Of a stretch of DNA of 24,060 bases, positions 1 through 7,844 are shown piece after piece (positions within the stretch are counted from its first letter, which is position 1; the number at the start of each line of letters is the position of its first letter). The DNA comes from JADLHS01 sp964553795 (lineage in GTDB: Bacteria; Verrucomicrobiota; Verrucomicrobiia; Limisphaerales; JADLHS01), in assembly GCA_964553795.1 (NCBI GenBank), contig CAZKMR010000067.1, positions 1 to 24,060 on the forward strand. The letters run 5' to 3'. Position numbers and translations under genes: made by a program. The notes under the pieces were generated by a model, which saw nothing but the letters and a program-made list of their open reading frames with translations, was not told the origin of the DNA and made no database searches.

Positions 1-134
1 TGCATCGCGTTAACGAGACAAAGCCCTTCCTGCACGGCGCTCTTGGCAACGAGCTTTTCAATGGTGTCGGTGATTCTGATGAACCCGCGGCGGTCCGGCA
101 CTTCGAACCAGAGATGTTCGGTGAGGTGTTTCAT
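1..134 (-). CDS. yjbQ: YjbQ/UPF0047 family protein (secondary thiamine-phosphate synthase type), 5' end only
   Basis: The gene starts at the ATG complementary to 132-134 and runs off the left edge, so only 44 residues are visible. They begin MKHLTEHLWFEVPDRRGF and contain QEGLCLVNAM, which is the N-terminal pattern of the YjbQ family (a strand ending in a basic RRxF turn, then the 'QEGLxLVNAMH' strand). Members are about 130-140 residues long and have weak thiamine-phosphate synthase activity; the physiological role is unsettled. The gene lies downstream of the large exported protein on the same strand. No Shine-Dalgarno sequence precedes the ATG; instead a decamer repeat lies 12 bases upstream. 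Identification rests on a third of the protein but the pattern is distinctive. Confidence 0.85.
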   Translation of the reverse strand, partial: MKHLTEHLWFEVPDRRGFIRITDTIEKLVAKSAVQEGLCLVNAM

Positions 135-146
135 AGCGAAAGTTTA

Positions 147-177
147 ACCACGGATGGACACGGATGAACACGGATTT
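147..177 (-). repeat. CACGGATGRA decamer repeat, copy 1, upstream of yjbQ
   Basis: On the plus strand this is three tandem ten-base units: CACGGATGGA, CACGGATGAA, CACGGATTTC. Copy 2 at 20032-20062 matches at 24 of 31 positions without gaps. Both copies have the same orientation relative to the gene that follows on the minus strand, and both end exactly 12 bases before its ATG. From memory, similar repeats are frequent between genes in Verrucomicrobiota and Planctomycetota genomes, but no function is known to me. Confidence 0.8.
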
Positions 178-221
178 CAGCGGCGCGAAGGCTCGCAATG
201 TTCACTGCGGTGGCGCGCGAC

Positions 222-2606
222 TCAGGGAAGTAATGTGGACCGATAAAAGCGATTCGTTCCGGAGACCGGCGGCAGGGCGAATTCGAAGACTCCGTTGCTG
301 GGATAATTCGTGCTGACGGAAATCCAATTCACGAGGTTGGTCGAAGTTTCAACGGCGTAAGGAAAGTCGTCGGAGCCGGTGAATTGAATGGTGGGCGGCG
401 AGCCGGGCTGGATGCTGCCGACGGAATCCTCGCGCAGCCGAGCGAGCAATTGGCTAGGCAATTGCTCGTAGGCTTCGTCGGTGAGGCCGCGAATGCGTTG
501 GAAATCGGTGCTTTGATTGAGCCACGGAGCGGCGCTGCTCAATTCGGGCGTGGCTAACCAATTGCCCGGATTGCGGAAGACTTGTCCGGGCTGGGTGGCG
601 CGAAGGGCGGCCAGGCTTTGAAGGACGGCGGTCACTTCGGCTGACGATGCGACGAGCGAGAGCGAAGCAAAAACCGGCGCTTGCCCCAACGCCAGTTGCA
701 ACTCAGTCGAGATGTTGGTCAAAACGACGAGCCCGTCGAGCGTGTCCTGCCAATGGTTGAGGTTCGGTTCGTTCACCGAGAGCAGATCGCGCGGCGAGTT
801 GGTGTTAAGCAGTGTTTGGATGAACGCGACCAGCGACCAATCGTTGGTGGGATGGGTGTGGGCGGCGGATTCGGGGGCGTGACCGGACCAGTTTTGCCAC
901 GTGAGGGGTGAGGCGGCGGCGGCTTTGAGATAGAGGGTTTGCCAGGGCGTACCGCGATGAATGCGGCCGAGGATTTCGGCGGACAGTGGCGCGTTCGTCG
1001 GGAACGTCCAAGCAGAGGAGGACGTGGCCAACGGATCTTTGACCGCGGGATCGTAGGCATGGGGATCAAATTGCACTGCGCCCGGGTCAATTTGCCACGG
1101 GCGATAGCGGTCGTTTTTGTATCCCAAGTTTTCAAGTTGGATTTGGGGGGACGGAGAAGGTGGGTCAAAGAAGCGAACTCCGCCGGATTTTTCGCGATTG
1201 AACAACTCGTCCGACAGGGAGTGAACCAAGGGATCGTTGGCCTGCCAAAGCATCGGGATGGAGAAGCGGAAAGCCGGAGTGAACGGCACCGTGTTGGTGC
1301 CGGGCGTCGTGCTGTTCATGAAGGCGTTGAAGTTGGCGACAGCCGCGTCAACGCTGCTGGGGGTAAATACTCCGTAGGAACGCCAGCGGCCGTCCGATAA
1401 GTCCACTCCGCCTTGGGCGCCGCGGGAGATGAGAATTTGATGCAGCACACCGATTCGCCCCGACAGTTTCCCCGACGGTAGGGTGTTTGTGCACCAGAGT
1501 TGTTCAAACGGATCGCCCGACGCGCCCAGTGGCCTGCTGAACACGTCCGTCAGATTGGTTTGCGCGCTCATTCCGCCCAGCAAGACGTAGTCAATGATCT
1601 GTCCCGTCATGTCGTCCACGATGCGGGCGTGAATGCGGTTGGTGATGGCAAAGCCCCAACGCGGCGCGAGCAATTCCTGCGAGGTGTCAAAGAGCGCGAC
1701 ATTCGTGGGACTGACAAAACCATTTGCGCCCAGGTTCGGCAAATAACCCACGATGGGCAGTGCCGGTAGGTTAGTCCGCAGCAAGACGAGAAATGATTTG
1801 TTGTTGCTTTGCGCGGTGAACTTCGGCCAGTCATTCGTGCTGAACGAATCGCCCATTACGTAGTTGGCGGTGAAATTCACGCCGAGGTCGTTGGTGAGCG
1901 AAACGGAGCAATGATTGGTCACGCGGATGCTAACCGATCGGGTGTAGTTCGAGGCGTAAGAATTCCAGAATTCCACGCCCATCGGCACGGTGAGGGACAT
2001 CACGAAGAACTGGTTGGTTTGAGTGATGGCGCCCGGGGCACCGGCTTTGACCAATTGCACTTTGCGGCTCAATTGGAATTCGGTTTCCATCGAGAACTCG
2101 TTGAAGTTGGGCAGACCCTGGCGCGCGCCGATGACGAGCGGCACGCCGAAGATCAGCGCGTCGCCGCTGGGGGGAATCAGTGCGGGCGCATTGGGGGTGG
2201 CCGTCAAGTCGAGCAAGGGCAAGCCGGCGAGATCGCTGGCGTTGGTGACCAGCACATAGTCGCAGATGAACACGACGTTGTTACTGACGCCAAAGCGCGG
2301 TCGGAAAACGGTGGGAAGATTATCGGGAGAATCGGGCGTGGTTTCCCAAAGGTTGGCGGCGACTTGCAAGAGGCGATGGACGGCGGGCGTGTATTGGTTC
2401 GTCGGGTAAATCTGAATTTGTTGGAGCGGCAATCCGAATTCTCTTTGCAACAGCCGGGAGCTGAGATGATTGAAGAACTGGACGGCGTTGGTGGTCGGAA
2501 GCTCGGCTCGCGCGGGAGAATGGAGTTGGAGCAGCAGCAACCAAAGCAATAAACCGTCCGGAAGGAAACTTCCCCTCGCTCGAATGAATTGCGCCCTGCC
2601 GCTCAT
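222..2606 (-). CDS. Large exported protein of unknown function with C-terminal 'ETSTNLVNW' module
   Basis: This encodes 794 residues from the ATG at 2606. A frame-open GTG at 2732 would add 42 residues before the signal peptide and would overlap the divergent cutA gene, so the ATG is preferred: it gives a basic N-region, the hydrophobic run GLLLWLLLLQL and a cleavage site after SPARA (about residue 34). The mature protein is rich in Asn, Thr and Ser, as in many secreted verrucomicrobial proteins. The N-terminal part (IYPTNQYTPAVHRLLQ, then NEFSMETEFQLSRK) resembles, from memory, large exported proteins of that phylum sometimes annotated next to pilin-like genes; no pilin-like gene is present here. 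The last 55 residues form a beta-rich module with VETSTNLVNWISVST and a final FYR. No catalytic motif is apparent. A surface or periplasmic location is inferred. Confidence 0.75.
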   Translation of the reverse strand: MSGRAQFIRARGSFLPDGLLLWLLLLQLHSPARAELPTTNAVQFFNHLSSRLLQREFGLPLQQIQIYPTNQYTPAVHRLLQVAANLWETTPDSPDNLPTVFRPRFGVSNNVVFICDYVLVTNASDLAGLPLLDLTATPNAPALIPPSGDALIFGVPLVIGARQGLPNFNEFSMETEFQLSRKVQLVKAGAPGAITQTNQFFVMSLTVPMGVEFWNSYASNYTRSVSIRVTNHCSVSLTNDLGVNFTANYVMGDSFSTNDWPKFTAQSNNKSFLVLLRTNLPALPIVGYLPNLGANGFVSPTNVALFDTSQELLAPRWGFAITNRIHARIVDDMTGQIIDYVLLGGMSAQTNLTDVFSRPLGASGDPFEQLWCTNTLPSGKLSGRIGVLHQILISRGAQGGVDLSDGRWRSYGVFTPSSVDAAVANFNAFMNSTTPGTNTVPFTPAFRFSIPMLWQANDPLVHSLSDELFNREKSGGVRFFDPPSPSPQIQLENLGYKNDRYRPWQIDPGAVQFDPHAYDPAVKDPLATSSSAWTFPTNAPLSAEILGRIHRGTPWQTLYLKAAAASPLTWQNWSGHAPESAAHTHPTNDWSLVAFIQTLLNTNSPRDLLSVNEPNLNHWQDTLDGLVVLTNISTELQLALGQAPVFASLSLVASSAEVTAVLQSLAALRATQPGQVFRNPGNWLATPELSSAAPWLNQSTDFQRIRGLTDEAYEQLPSQLLARLREDSVGSIQPGSPPTIQFTGSDDFPYAVETSTNLVNWISVSTNYPSNGVFEFALPPVSGTNRFYRSTLLP

Positions 2607-2725
2607 GCCGGCTCGACTATCGCAGGAGCGTTCTGGTTGGCGAGTCAAAATTGACCCGATTTCCGTTGAGATTCGCGATGGTTTGAAATCGTGACGAGGG
2701 GCAATTCTTCCGGCAGAGTGAACGC

Positions 2726-3049
2726 ATGGCACACGCGAATTGCAAAATCGTTCTCGTCACGGCACCGAATCTCAAAGTCGCGCGGCAACTGGCCCAAGCC
2801 GCCCTGACCGCGCGGCTCATCGCGTGCGCGAATCTCGTGCCGCGAATCGAATCGCATTATCGCTGGCAGGGCAAGTTGGAGCGCGGTAACGAGGTGCTGC
2901 TGATGATGAAAACGACGGCCCGACGTTTGGCCGCGTTGGAGCAACTGGTTGCGGCGAATCATCCTTATGAGACGCCGGAGTTTGTGGTGCTGAACCTGGC
3001 GGGCGGCGCGAAGAAATATCTGGCCTGGTTACGCGAATCCTGTGCGTGA
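2726..3049 (+). CDS. cutA: CutA divalent-cation tolerance protein
   Basis: The 107-residue product has the full length of CutA proteins, small trimeric ferredoxin-like proteins originally linked to copper tolerance in E. coli and able to bind divalent metals. The diagnostic strands are visible: ACANLVPRIESHYRWQGKLE (residues 34-53), which includes the conserved Cys and the Trp-Gln-Gly turn, and HPYETPEFVVLN (about residues 79-90). The ATG at 2726 is 120 bases from the divergently transcribed exported-protein gene, so the two probably share an upstream region. The next gene downstream on the same strand starts 45 bases later. Confidence 0.95.
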   Translation: MAHANCKIVLVTAPNLKVARQLAQAALTARLIACANLVPRIESHYRWQGKLERGNEVLLMMKTTARRLAALEQLVAANHPYETPEFVVLNLAGGAKKYLAWLRESCA

Positions 3050-3094
3050 GCGCGCGGGGTTGCGCCGGGCGGAATCTCTGGTAAAAATTAATCT

Positions 3095-3871
3095 ATGGCC
3101 CCGTCGGACATTATCGCCGTCGTGTTGCTGGTCCTGCTCGGGCTGGTGTTGGGAGGGGGGATCGCAATGTGTTATCTGGTGCGGCGGCATTTGCGGCGGC
3201 AGCGTCGCTGGGGCAACTCAGACGAGCAACAGGAGGCGATTGCCCGGCAGTTCTCGCGTTTCAATCTGGTTTCCTATCATCCCGTTCAAGCGCGCCGCCC
3301 TTCGCGCTGGCTCGCCATTCGGAGTCGCGACACGCACGCGGTGCAATTGGCGCTGGGCTTGCATGATGCGCGGCCCTGTTCGTGGACCGAAGGGATGTTT
3401 CTGTCGCGGCAATTGTTCATCGCACCGCCGGTCAACGGTTGGACGTTGGTGTTCGGCGCTGGTTTGCCCGCGCCGGACGATGACGTGGATGTCTGCTACC
3501 GGTTTTTGCGCGAACTCAGTCGGAAGCTGGGGCACGTGCAATTTTTCCAGGCGGAATCGGTATTGCAACAACACGCCTGGGCGCAATTGGAATCCGGGCG
3601 CGTGCGCCGGGCCTACGCGTGGGCGGGCACGACGTTGTGGAATCAAGGCGTCAAGACGCCGGAGGAAATTGCGCTCGCGATGAATTGTTTTGCCTACGGC
3701 GAAAATCCCGGCTGCGACGACTGGATGGTGGCGGATCACATCGTGGCGAACGTGGACAAAGTCTCCCAACTCGCGCAACGCTGGAGTCTCGATCCCGCCG
3801 AGATTGACGGGCGCGTCTTCGCCCGCCAACACGGTGTCGCCGGCCACACGCCACGCTCGAATCTGCGCTAA
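3095..3871 (+). CDS. Membrane-anchored conserved protein of unknown function
   Basis: This encodes 258 residues. Residues 5-29 form one strongly hydrophobic segment (IIAVVLLVLLGLVLGGGIAM) followed by a basic cluster RRHLRRQRR, so the protein is probably held in the inner membrane with the rest in the cytoplasm. The soluble part contains well-formed, conserved-looking stretches: GWTLVFGAGLPAPDDDVD, LSRKLGHVQFFQAESVLQQH, and RAYAWAGTTLWNQGVKTPEE. From memory, proteins with this pattern occur in other Verrucomicrobiota, but I know no named domain for it. It follows cutA by 45 bases on the same strand and may be co-transcribed. It converges with the MFS gene, 27 bases away, with no clear terminator between. 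Confidence 0.75.
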   Translation: MAPSDIIAVVLLVLLGLVLGGGIAMCYLVRRHLRRQRRWGNSDEQQEAIARQFSRFNLVSYHPVQARRPSRWLAIRSRDTHAVQLALGLHDARPCSWTEGMFLSRQLFIAPPVNGWTLVFGAGLPAPDDDVDVCYRFLRELSRKLGHVQFFQAESVLQQHAWAQLESGRVRRAYAWAGTTLWNQGVKTPEEIALAMNCFAYGENPGCDDWMVADHIVANVDKVSQLAQRWSLDPAEIDGRVFARQHGVAGHTPRSNLR

Positions 3872-3898
3872 GGGCTCGCGCCGCCGCGCGGCACTGGT

Positions 3899-5275
3899 TC
3901 AATCTTCGGGAAGCGGCTTGCCTTTGGTTTCCGGCAGGAAGAACAACGCCACCAATCCCAGCAGGAACACAGCGCTCATGTAGGTGGCGGCATTACGAAA
4001 CGCTTCAATCTTGGCTTCCGGCGTGGTGGCCCCCGCTTTCAACGTGGCTTGAAGTTTGCCGAGTGTGAACGGTCCGCTGGCCGCGAGAAATCTGCCCACG
4101 TTGTAGCAAAAGCTCGTGCCCGTGCTGCGCAGGCGCGTCGGAAAAAGTTCCGGCAGATAAATCGCGAACCCGGCAAACAAAGCCAGTTGGCACGCGCCCA
4201 TGACACCGCTCATCCAGATGTCGGCCTTGCCATTGAAAAACTGGAAGTAGCCGATCGTGGCCAGCATGGCCAGGACGTAAGCGATGGCAAAGGCGCGTTT
4301 GCGTCCGGTGGCCTCGGCCAATTTTGTCATGGCCAACATTCCGATGAACGCGCCAATGTTGAACACGATGGAATTGATGCCGATCCAGATGCCTTTCGCG
4401 CCCGCGATTTGTTCGGCCGGCAGATTCTGCGCGCGCAATGAATTCTCGATGACCGGGCCGACCAGTTCCGGCGCGAAAAATCCGATGCCCCACAGGCCGA
4501 TGACTCCCGCCACGCACAGCAACATCCCGCCCAGCGCCGAACGGCGCCAGCGCGCTTCGCCCAGCAACGAGCGATACGAACCAAAGGCGGCGCCGGTTTT
4601 GCGTCCGGCTTCGCGCGCGAGCACCCACTTCTCAGGTTCTTTGAGTTTGAATTGGATGAAGACGCACAGGAACGCGGGGATCGCGCCCACAAGGAACATG
4701 AGTTTCCATGACCACGCCGGAGTGATGGTGCCGTTGGCCACCAGTTTGCCGACGCCCATGCTGATGAGACCGGCGGTCACGTTGCCCACGGCGGACAATG
4801 CCTGCAACATGCCGAGCGCGCCGGTGCGCGAGCGGTCCGGCAAGGAATCCGCGATCAACGCCACCGCCAGCCCGAACACACCGCCGACGCCGAGACCGGT
4901 CACAAACCGGTAACACGCGAAATCAATCCATCCCACCGACAACGCCGAAAGGCCGGTGAACAACGAGTACATCAGCACGGTGACCGTGAGCGTTTTGGCC
5001 CGGCCAATCCGGTCGCCGACCGCGCCGAAAATCAATCCGCCGGTGGCCCAGCCCGCGACGAAAATTGCCGTGGCGTAGCCGCCGTATTCGTTGGGATCCC
5101 AGCCCGGCGGGAGCAGGTTGGCCATCGCCGAGTTGCGCGCCAGAATGAAAAGCTGTTGATCCAGGCAGTCAAACAACCAGGCCAACGAGGCCATCGCGAA
5201 AACAAACCAATGATATGGCGTCAAGCCGCGCCACCAGGGAATGCCCGCGCCAGCCAACGAATTTGGGGTGCTCAT
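3899..5275 (-). CDS. Major facilitator superfamily transporter (sugar/organic-acid symporter type)
   Basis: The 458-residue product is the usual length for a 12-helix MFS carrier of the inner membrane. The loop 2-3 signature GAVGDRIGRAKT lies at residues 84-95, and RFVTGLGVGG at 123-132 marks helix 4. Helix 1 carries two acidic residues (FDCLDQ, 35-40), as in aromatic-acid and sialate symporters. The second half repeats the pattern with ATGRKRAF and the helix-10/11 motif YLPELFPTRLRSTGT typical of sugar-porter-like MFS proteins. It ends ETKGKPLPED, also a sugar-porter-like tail. The substrate cannot be read from sequence. It is the last gene of the minus-strand run, 45 bases after the esterase gene. 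Confidence 0.9.
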   Translation of the reverse strand: MSTPNSLAGAGIPWWRGLTPYHWFVFAMASLAWLFDCLDQQLFILARNSAMANLLPPGWDPNEYGGYATAIFVAGWATGGLIFGAVGDRIGRAKTLTVTVLMYSLFTGLSALSVGWIDFACYRFVTGLGVGGVFGLAVALIADSLPDRSRTGALGMLQALSAVGNVTAGLISMGVGKLVANGTITPAWSWKLMFLVGAIPAFLCVFIQFKLKEPEKWVLAREAGRKTGAAFGSYRSLLGEARWRRSALGGMLLCVAGVIGLWGIGFFAPELVGPVIENSLRAQNLPAEQIAGAKGIWIGINSIVFNIGAFIGMLAMTKLAEATGRKRAFAIAYVLAMLATIGYFQFFNGKADIWMSGVMGACQLALFAGFAIYLPELFPTRLRSTGTSFCYNVGRFLAASGPFTLGKLQATLKAGATTPEAKIEAFRNAATYMSAVFLLGLVALFFLPETKGKPLPED

Positions 5276-5320
5276 GGGCGCGGAGTATTGCGAGAAACCC
5301 CGGCGATGGCAAACGCTTGC

Positions 5321-6091
5321 TCACGGTGCGGCGGATAAAAAATTGGTGATGCGGCGCAGAAATTCGCTCGGCGCTTCGGCGTGCAGCCAATGGCCGGCCG
5401 CCGGAATTGTTTCGATTTTCGCAGCCGGAAAGAGGTTTTTGATCAAATCAAAATCTTCGCTGCGCACATAATCAGATTTTCCACCGCGCACAAAGAGAGT
5501 CGGACCGGTGAACGTTTGTTCGAGGGGAAGCGCAGCGCGAATCTGATGATAGTTGGCGCGAATCGCGGCGACGTTTGGTTTCCACTTCATCTGCCCCGCG
5601 TCGTCGCGCCCGATGTTTTTCAGGAGAAACTGCCGAATCGCCTTGTCTGGCGCCACGCTTTCGAGCGCGGCGTCCACTTCACTGCGCTGCTGGAATTGAC
5701 TCAGATCGAGCGCGTGCATCGTGTGCAGCATTTCCGCATAGCGGGGCGGATAAGCGCGCGGCGCCATGTCGGCGACAATCAACTTCTCCGTCAGGTCAGG
5801 ATAGAGCTGCGCAAAGCGCATCGCCACTTTGCCGCCCATGGAATGGCCGAGCAGATGGATTGAACTGAAATTCCGGTCGCGCGCGAACTCCGCCACGTCG
5901 CCGGCCATGAGGTCATAGTCAAATTCAGCGGCATGCGGAGAGCGACCGTGATTGCGCAGGTCGAGCAGGCAGACTTGAAATTGTCCTGCGAGTGCCTGTG
6001 CGTGCGACATCCAATTATCCAGCGAACCTAACAATCCATGCAGAATAACCAGCGGTGGTCCGTTGCCGACGACGTGATGATTCAGCTTCAT
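5321..6091 (-). CDS. ybfF: Alpha/beta hydrolase, YbfF-like acyl esterase
   Basis: The 256-residue product is a complete alpha/beta hydrolase with no signal peptide, so it is cytoplasmic. HGLLGSLDNW (18-27) supplies the oxyanion hole, DLRNHGRSP (44-52) is the strand-4 loop, and GHSMGG places the nucleophile at Ser84. The histidine is His234 in AAGHWLHAE. The acid may be Asp108 (VADMAP), as in E. coli YbfF, with Ser206/Asp207 in GGKSDYV nearby; YbfF was described as using residues at both places. Several stretches match my memory of YbfF (RNHG-SP, FLLKN, LFVRGG, GHW-HAE). Family enzymes hydrolyse short acyl esters including acyl-CoA. The start codon lies 4 bases after the antiporter stop codon, which indicates a shared mRNA. 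Confidence 0.88.
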   Translation of the reverse strand: MKLNHHVVGNGPPLVILHGLLGSLDNWMSHAQALAGQFQVCLLDLRNHGRSPHAAEFDYDLMAGDVAEFARDRNFSSIHLLGHSMGGKVAMRFAQLYPDLTEKLIVADMAPRAYPPRYAEMLHTMHALDLSQFQQRSEVDAALESVAPDKAIRQFLLKNIGRDDAGQMKWKPNVAAIRANYHQIRAALPLEQTFTGPTLFVRGGKSDYVRSEDFDLIKNLFPAAKIETIPAAGHWLHAEAPSEFLRRITNFLSAAP

Positions 6092-6095
6092 CGCG

Positions 6096-7805
6096 TCAAG
6101 ATATCACTTCGCGACGTTCGGTGAGTTGCTCGGCTTGTTCCTTGCGTTTTTCATCGAGCAATTTGTTTTGCGCGGCATCGAGAACTTTGAGGAGGTCGGT
6201 GGCTTCGAGCAGGCGCGGCGCGCTGACATAATTTGCGCCGGCCGCGTAGAGCGTCGGAATGTCGGACAGCAATTCTGCGTGAACGACAATCTGCGCGGTG
6301 GGATTCAATTCGCGCACCTGCCGCAGAATCTTCAAGTTGCTCGCGCCTTTGAGAATCGAGTTGGGCAGCGAACAAACGATGATTTCCGCGCTCGCCACAC
6401 CCGCGTGTTCCAAGACATCGCGGCGTGCGATGTCGCCATAGACCACTTGCACGTCGCGGCGACGGAGGCGCTCGTAAACCTGCGGATTGAAATCCACCAC
6501 GAGCACTTCCTTGAGCAGCGCCGGTTTCTCGCGGGTGATTTCTTCGAGCAACGAGCTCGCCGTCCACGAAAAACCGAGCAGACAGATTTTCTTCGGCGGC
6601 TTTTCATCGGTTTTCTCCGGCTTGTATTCGTCGAGATCGCGGAAACCGAGGCGCCGCAACCACGGCGTGGCTTTGGCGAGAATGAAATCGTTTTTGAGAA
6701 TCGCGTACGTGGAATCGATTGCGAGGAAGACAAACGCAAACGTCGCGATGCCGAGCGTTTCCTCCGAGACGTCGCCGGAATTCACGCCAAGCAAGAGCAG
6801 CACGAGGGAAAGTTCGCTGAGTTGCGCGAGGTTGATGGCGGGTAACAGGCTGACCCGAAATCCTTGCCGCATGAAATAGAGCGGCGGGAAAATGGTGACG
6901 ATGCGACTCGCGATCAGGAACAGCGAGAAGATCAACATCCAGAGGAGATAATTCCACGTCGGCACGGGAATCTTTAAGCCCAGTCCGACGAAAAACAGCG
7001 TGACGAAGAAATCACGGAGGCTCGTGACTTTGGCGACGACATCCAGCGTGTATGGGAACGTGGAAATCATGATACCTGCGATCAACGCGCCCATTTCGCG
7101 CGATAGATTGAGTTCGCCCGCCAAGCCCGCCAGGGAAAAGCACCAGGCAAGTGCGCCAACGAGCACGAGTTCCGGTTGGCGCGCGACGAATTTGAACAGC
7201 GGCGGCAACACATAGCGACTGACCACGAACGCCACCGCAATGAGAATGGCGACATTGCGTAACGCCACCAGCAGCACGCCGACGGACGGTTCTTTGAGAT
7301 TCGGCTGAACGGCGAGGAAGAGAATCGTGGCGAGGTCTTGCAGCACCATGACGCCGAGCGTGACGCGGCCGGCAAGCGTTTCGAGCTCGCGCTTCTCGTA
7401 GAGGATTTTGACGATGATGACCGTACTGCTCATTGCTGCGGCGACGGCGAGATAAAACGCTTCCAGCTTGGTGCTCGTGGGTCCAACCAGTGCGAAGAAA
7501 CCCCAGCCGAGAAAAATGCACCCGGCGATTTGCGCGAGCGAGGTGACGGTGATGACCTTCCCGGCGTTGATCATCTTTTTGAGATCGATTTCCAACCCGA
7601 TCATGAAGAGCAGCAGCGAGAGGCCGATGCTGGAGATCGTGTTGATCGAGTCCACGTCCGTGACCCATTGGCAGACGTGCGGTCCGACGATGAACCCGGC
7701 GGCGAGGTACGCGAGCAGGAGCGGTTGTCGCGCCACCTGCGAGATTACCGCGATGACCCACGCTGCAATAATGCAGATGGCAATGTCACTGACGATGCCG
7801 GCCAA
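6096..7805 (-). CDS. Kef-type (CPA2) cation/proton antiporter with C-terminal TrkA-N-like domain
   Basis: The 569-residue inner-membrane protein has about 12 hydrophobic segments across residues 5-370 and a cytoplasmic regulatory domain from about 405 to 530. The CPA2 signature is clear: a GLEIDLKKM stretch at 70-78 and VMVLQDLATILF at 152-163, where Asp157 is the expected ion-translocating aspartate. The nucleotide-binding domain is recognisable (KKICLLGFS, then VLVVDFNP with the acidic Asp438, then VVYGDIARRDVLEHAGV), but its glycine-rich loop reads GFSWTAS rather than GxGxxG, so nucleotide binding may be altered. Family members exchange K+ or Na+ for H+. The only in-frame start is a TTG at 7805; the frame closes just upstream. 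It follows the response-regulator gene by 39 bases. Confidence 0.9.
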   Translation of the reverse strand: MAGIVSDIAICIIAAWVIAVISQVARQPLLLAYLAAGFIVGPHVCQWVTDVDSINTISSIGLSLLLFMIGLEIDLKKMINAGKVITVTSLAQIAGCIFLGWGFFALVGPTSTKLEAFYLAVAAAMSSTVIIVKILYEKRELETLAGRVTLGVMVLQDLATILFLAVQPNLKEPSVGVLLVALRNVAILIAVAFVVSRYVLPPLFKFVARQPELVLVGALAWCFSLAGLAGELNLSREMGALIAGIMISTFPYTLDVVAKVTSLRDFFVTLFFVGLGLKIPVPTWNYLLWMLIFSLFLIASRIVTIFPPLYFMRQGFRVSLLPAINLAQLSELSLVLLLLGVNSGDVSEETLGIATFAFVFLAIDSTYAILKNDFILAKATPWLRRLGFRDLDEYKPEKTDEKPPKKICLLGFSWTASSLLEEITREKPALLKEVLVVDFNPQVYERLRRRDVQVVYGDIARRDVLEHAGVASAEIIVCSLPNSILKGASNLKILRQVRELNPTAQIVVHAELLSDIPTLYAAGANYVSAPRLLEATDLLKVLDAAQNKLLDEKRKEQAEQLTERREVIS

Positions 7806-7844
7806 ACAATTTTAATCGGGTTGAGGTTCTGAGTTGCGGACGTC

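Noticed and set aside
2607..2732. Longer start (GTG at 2732) for the 794-residue exported protein
   Set aside because: It would put 42 residues ahead of a clear signal peptide and overlap the divergent cutA start.
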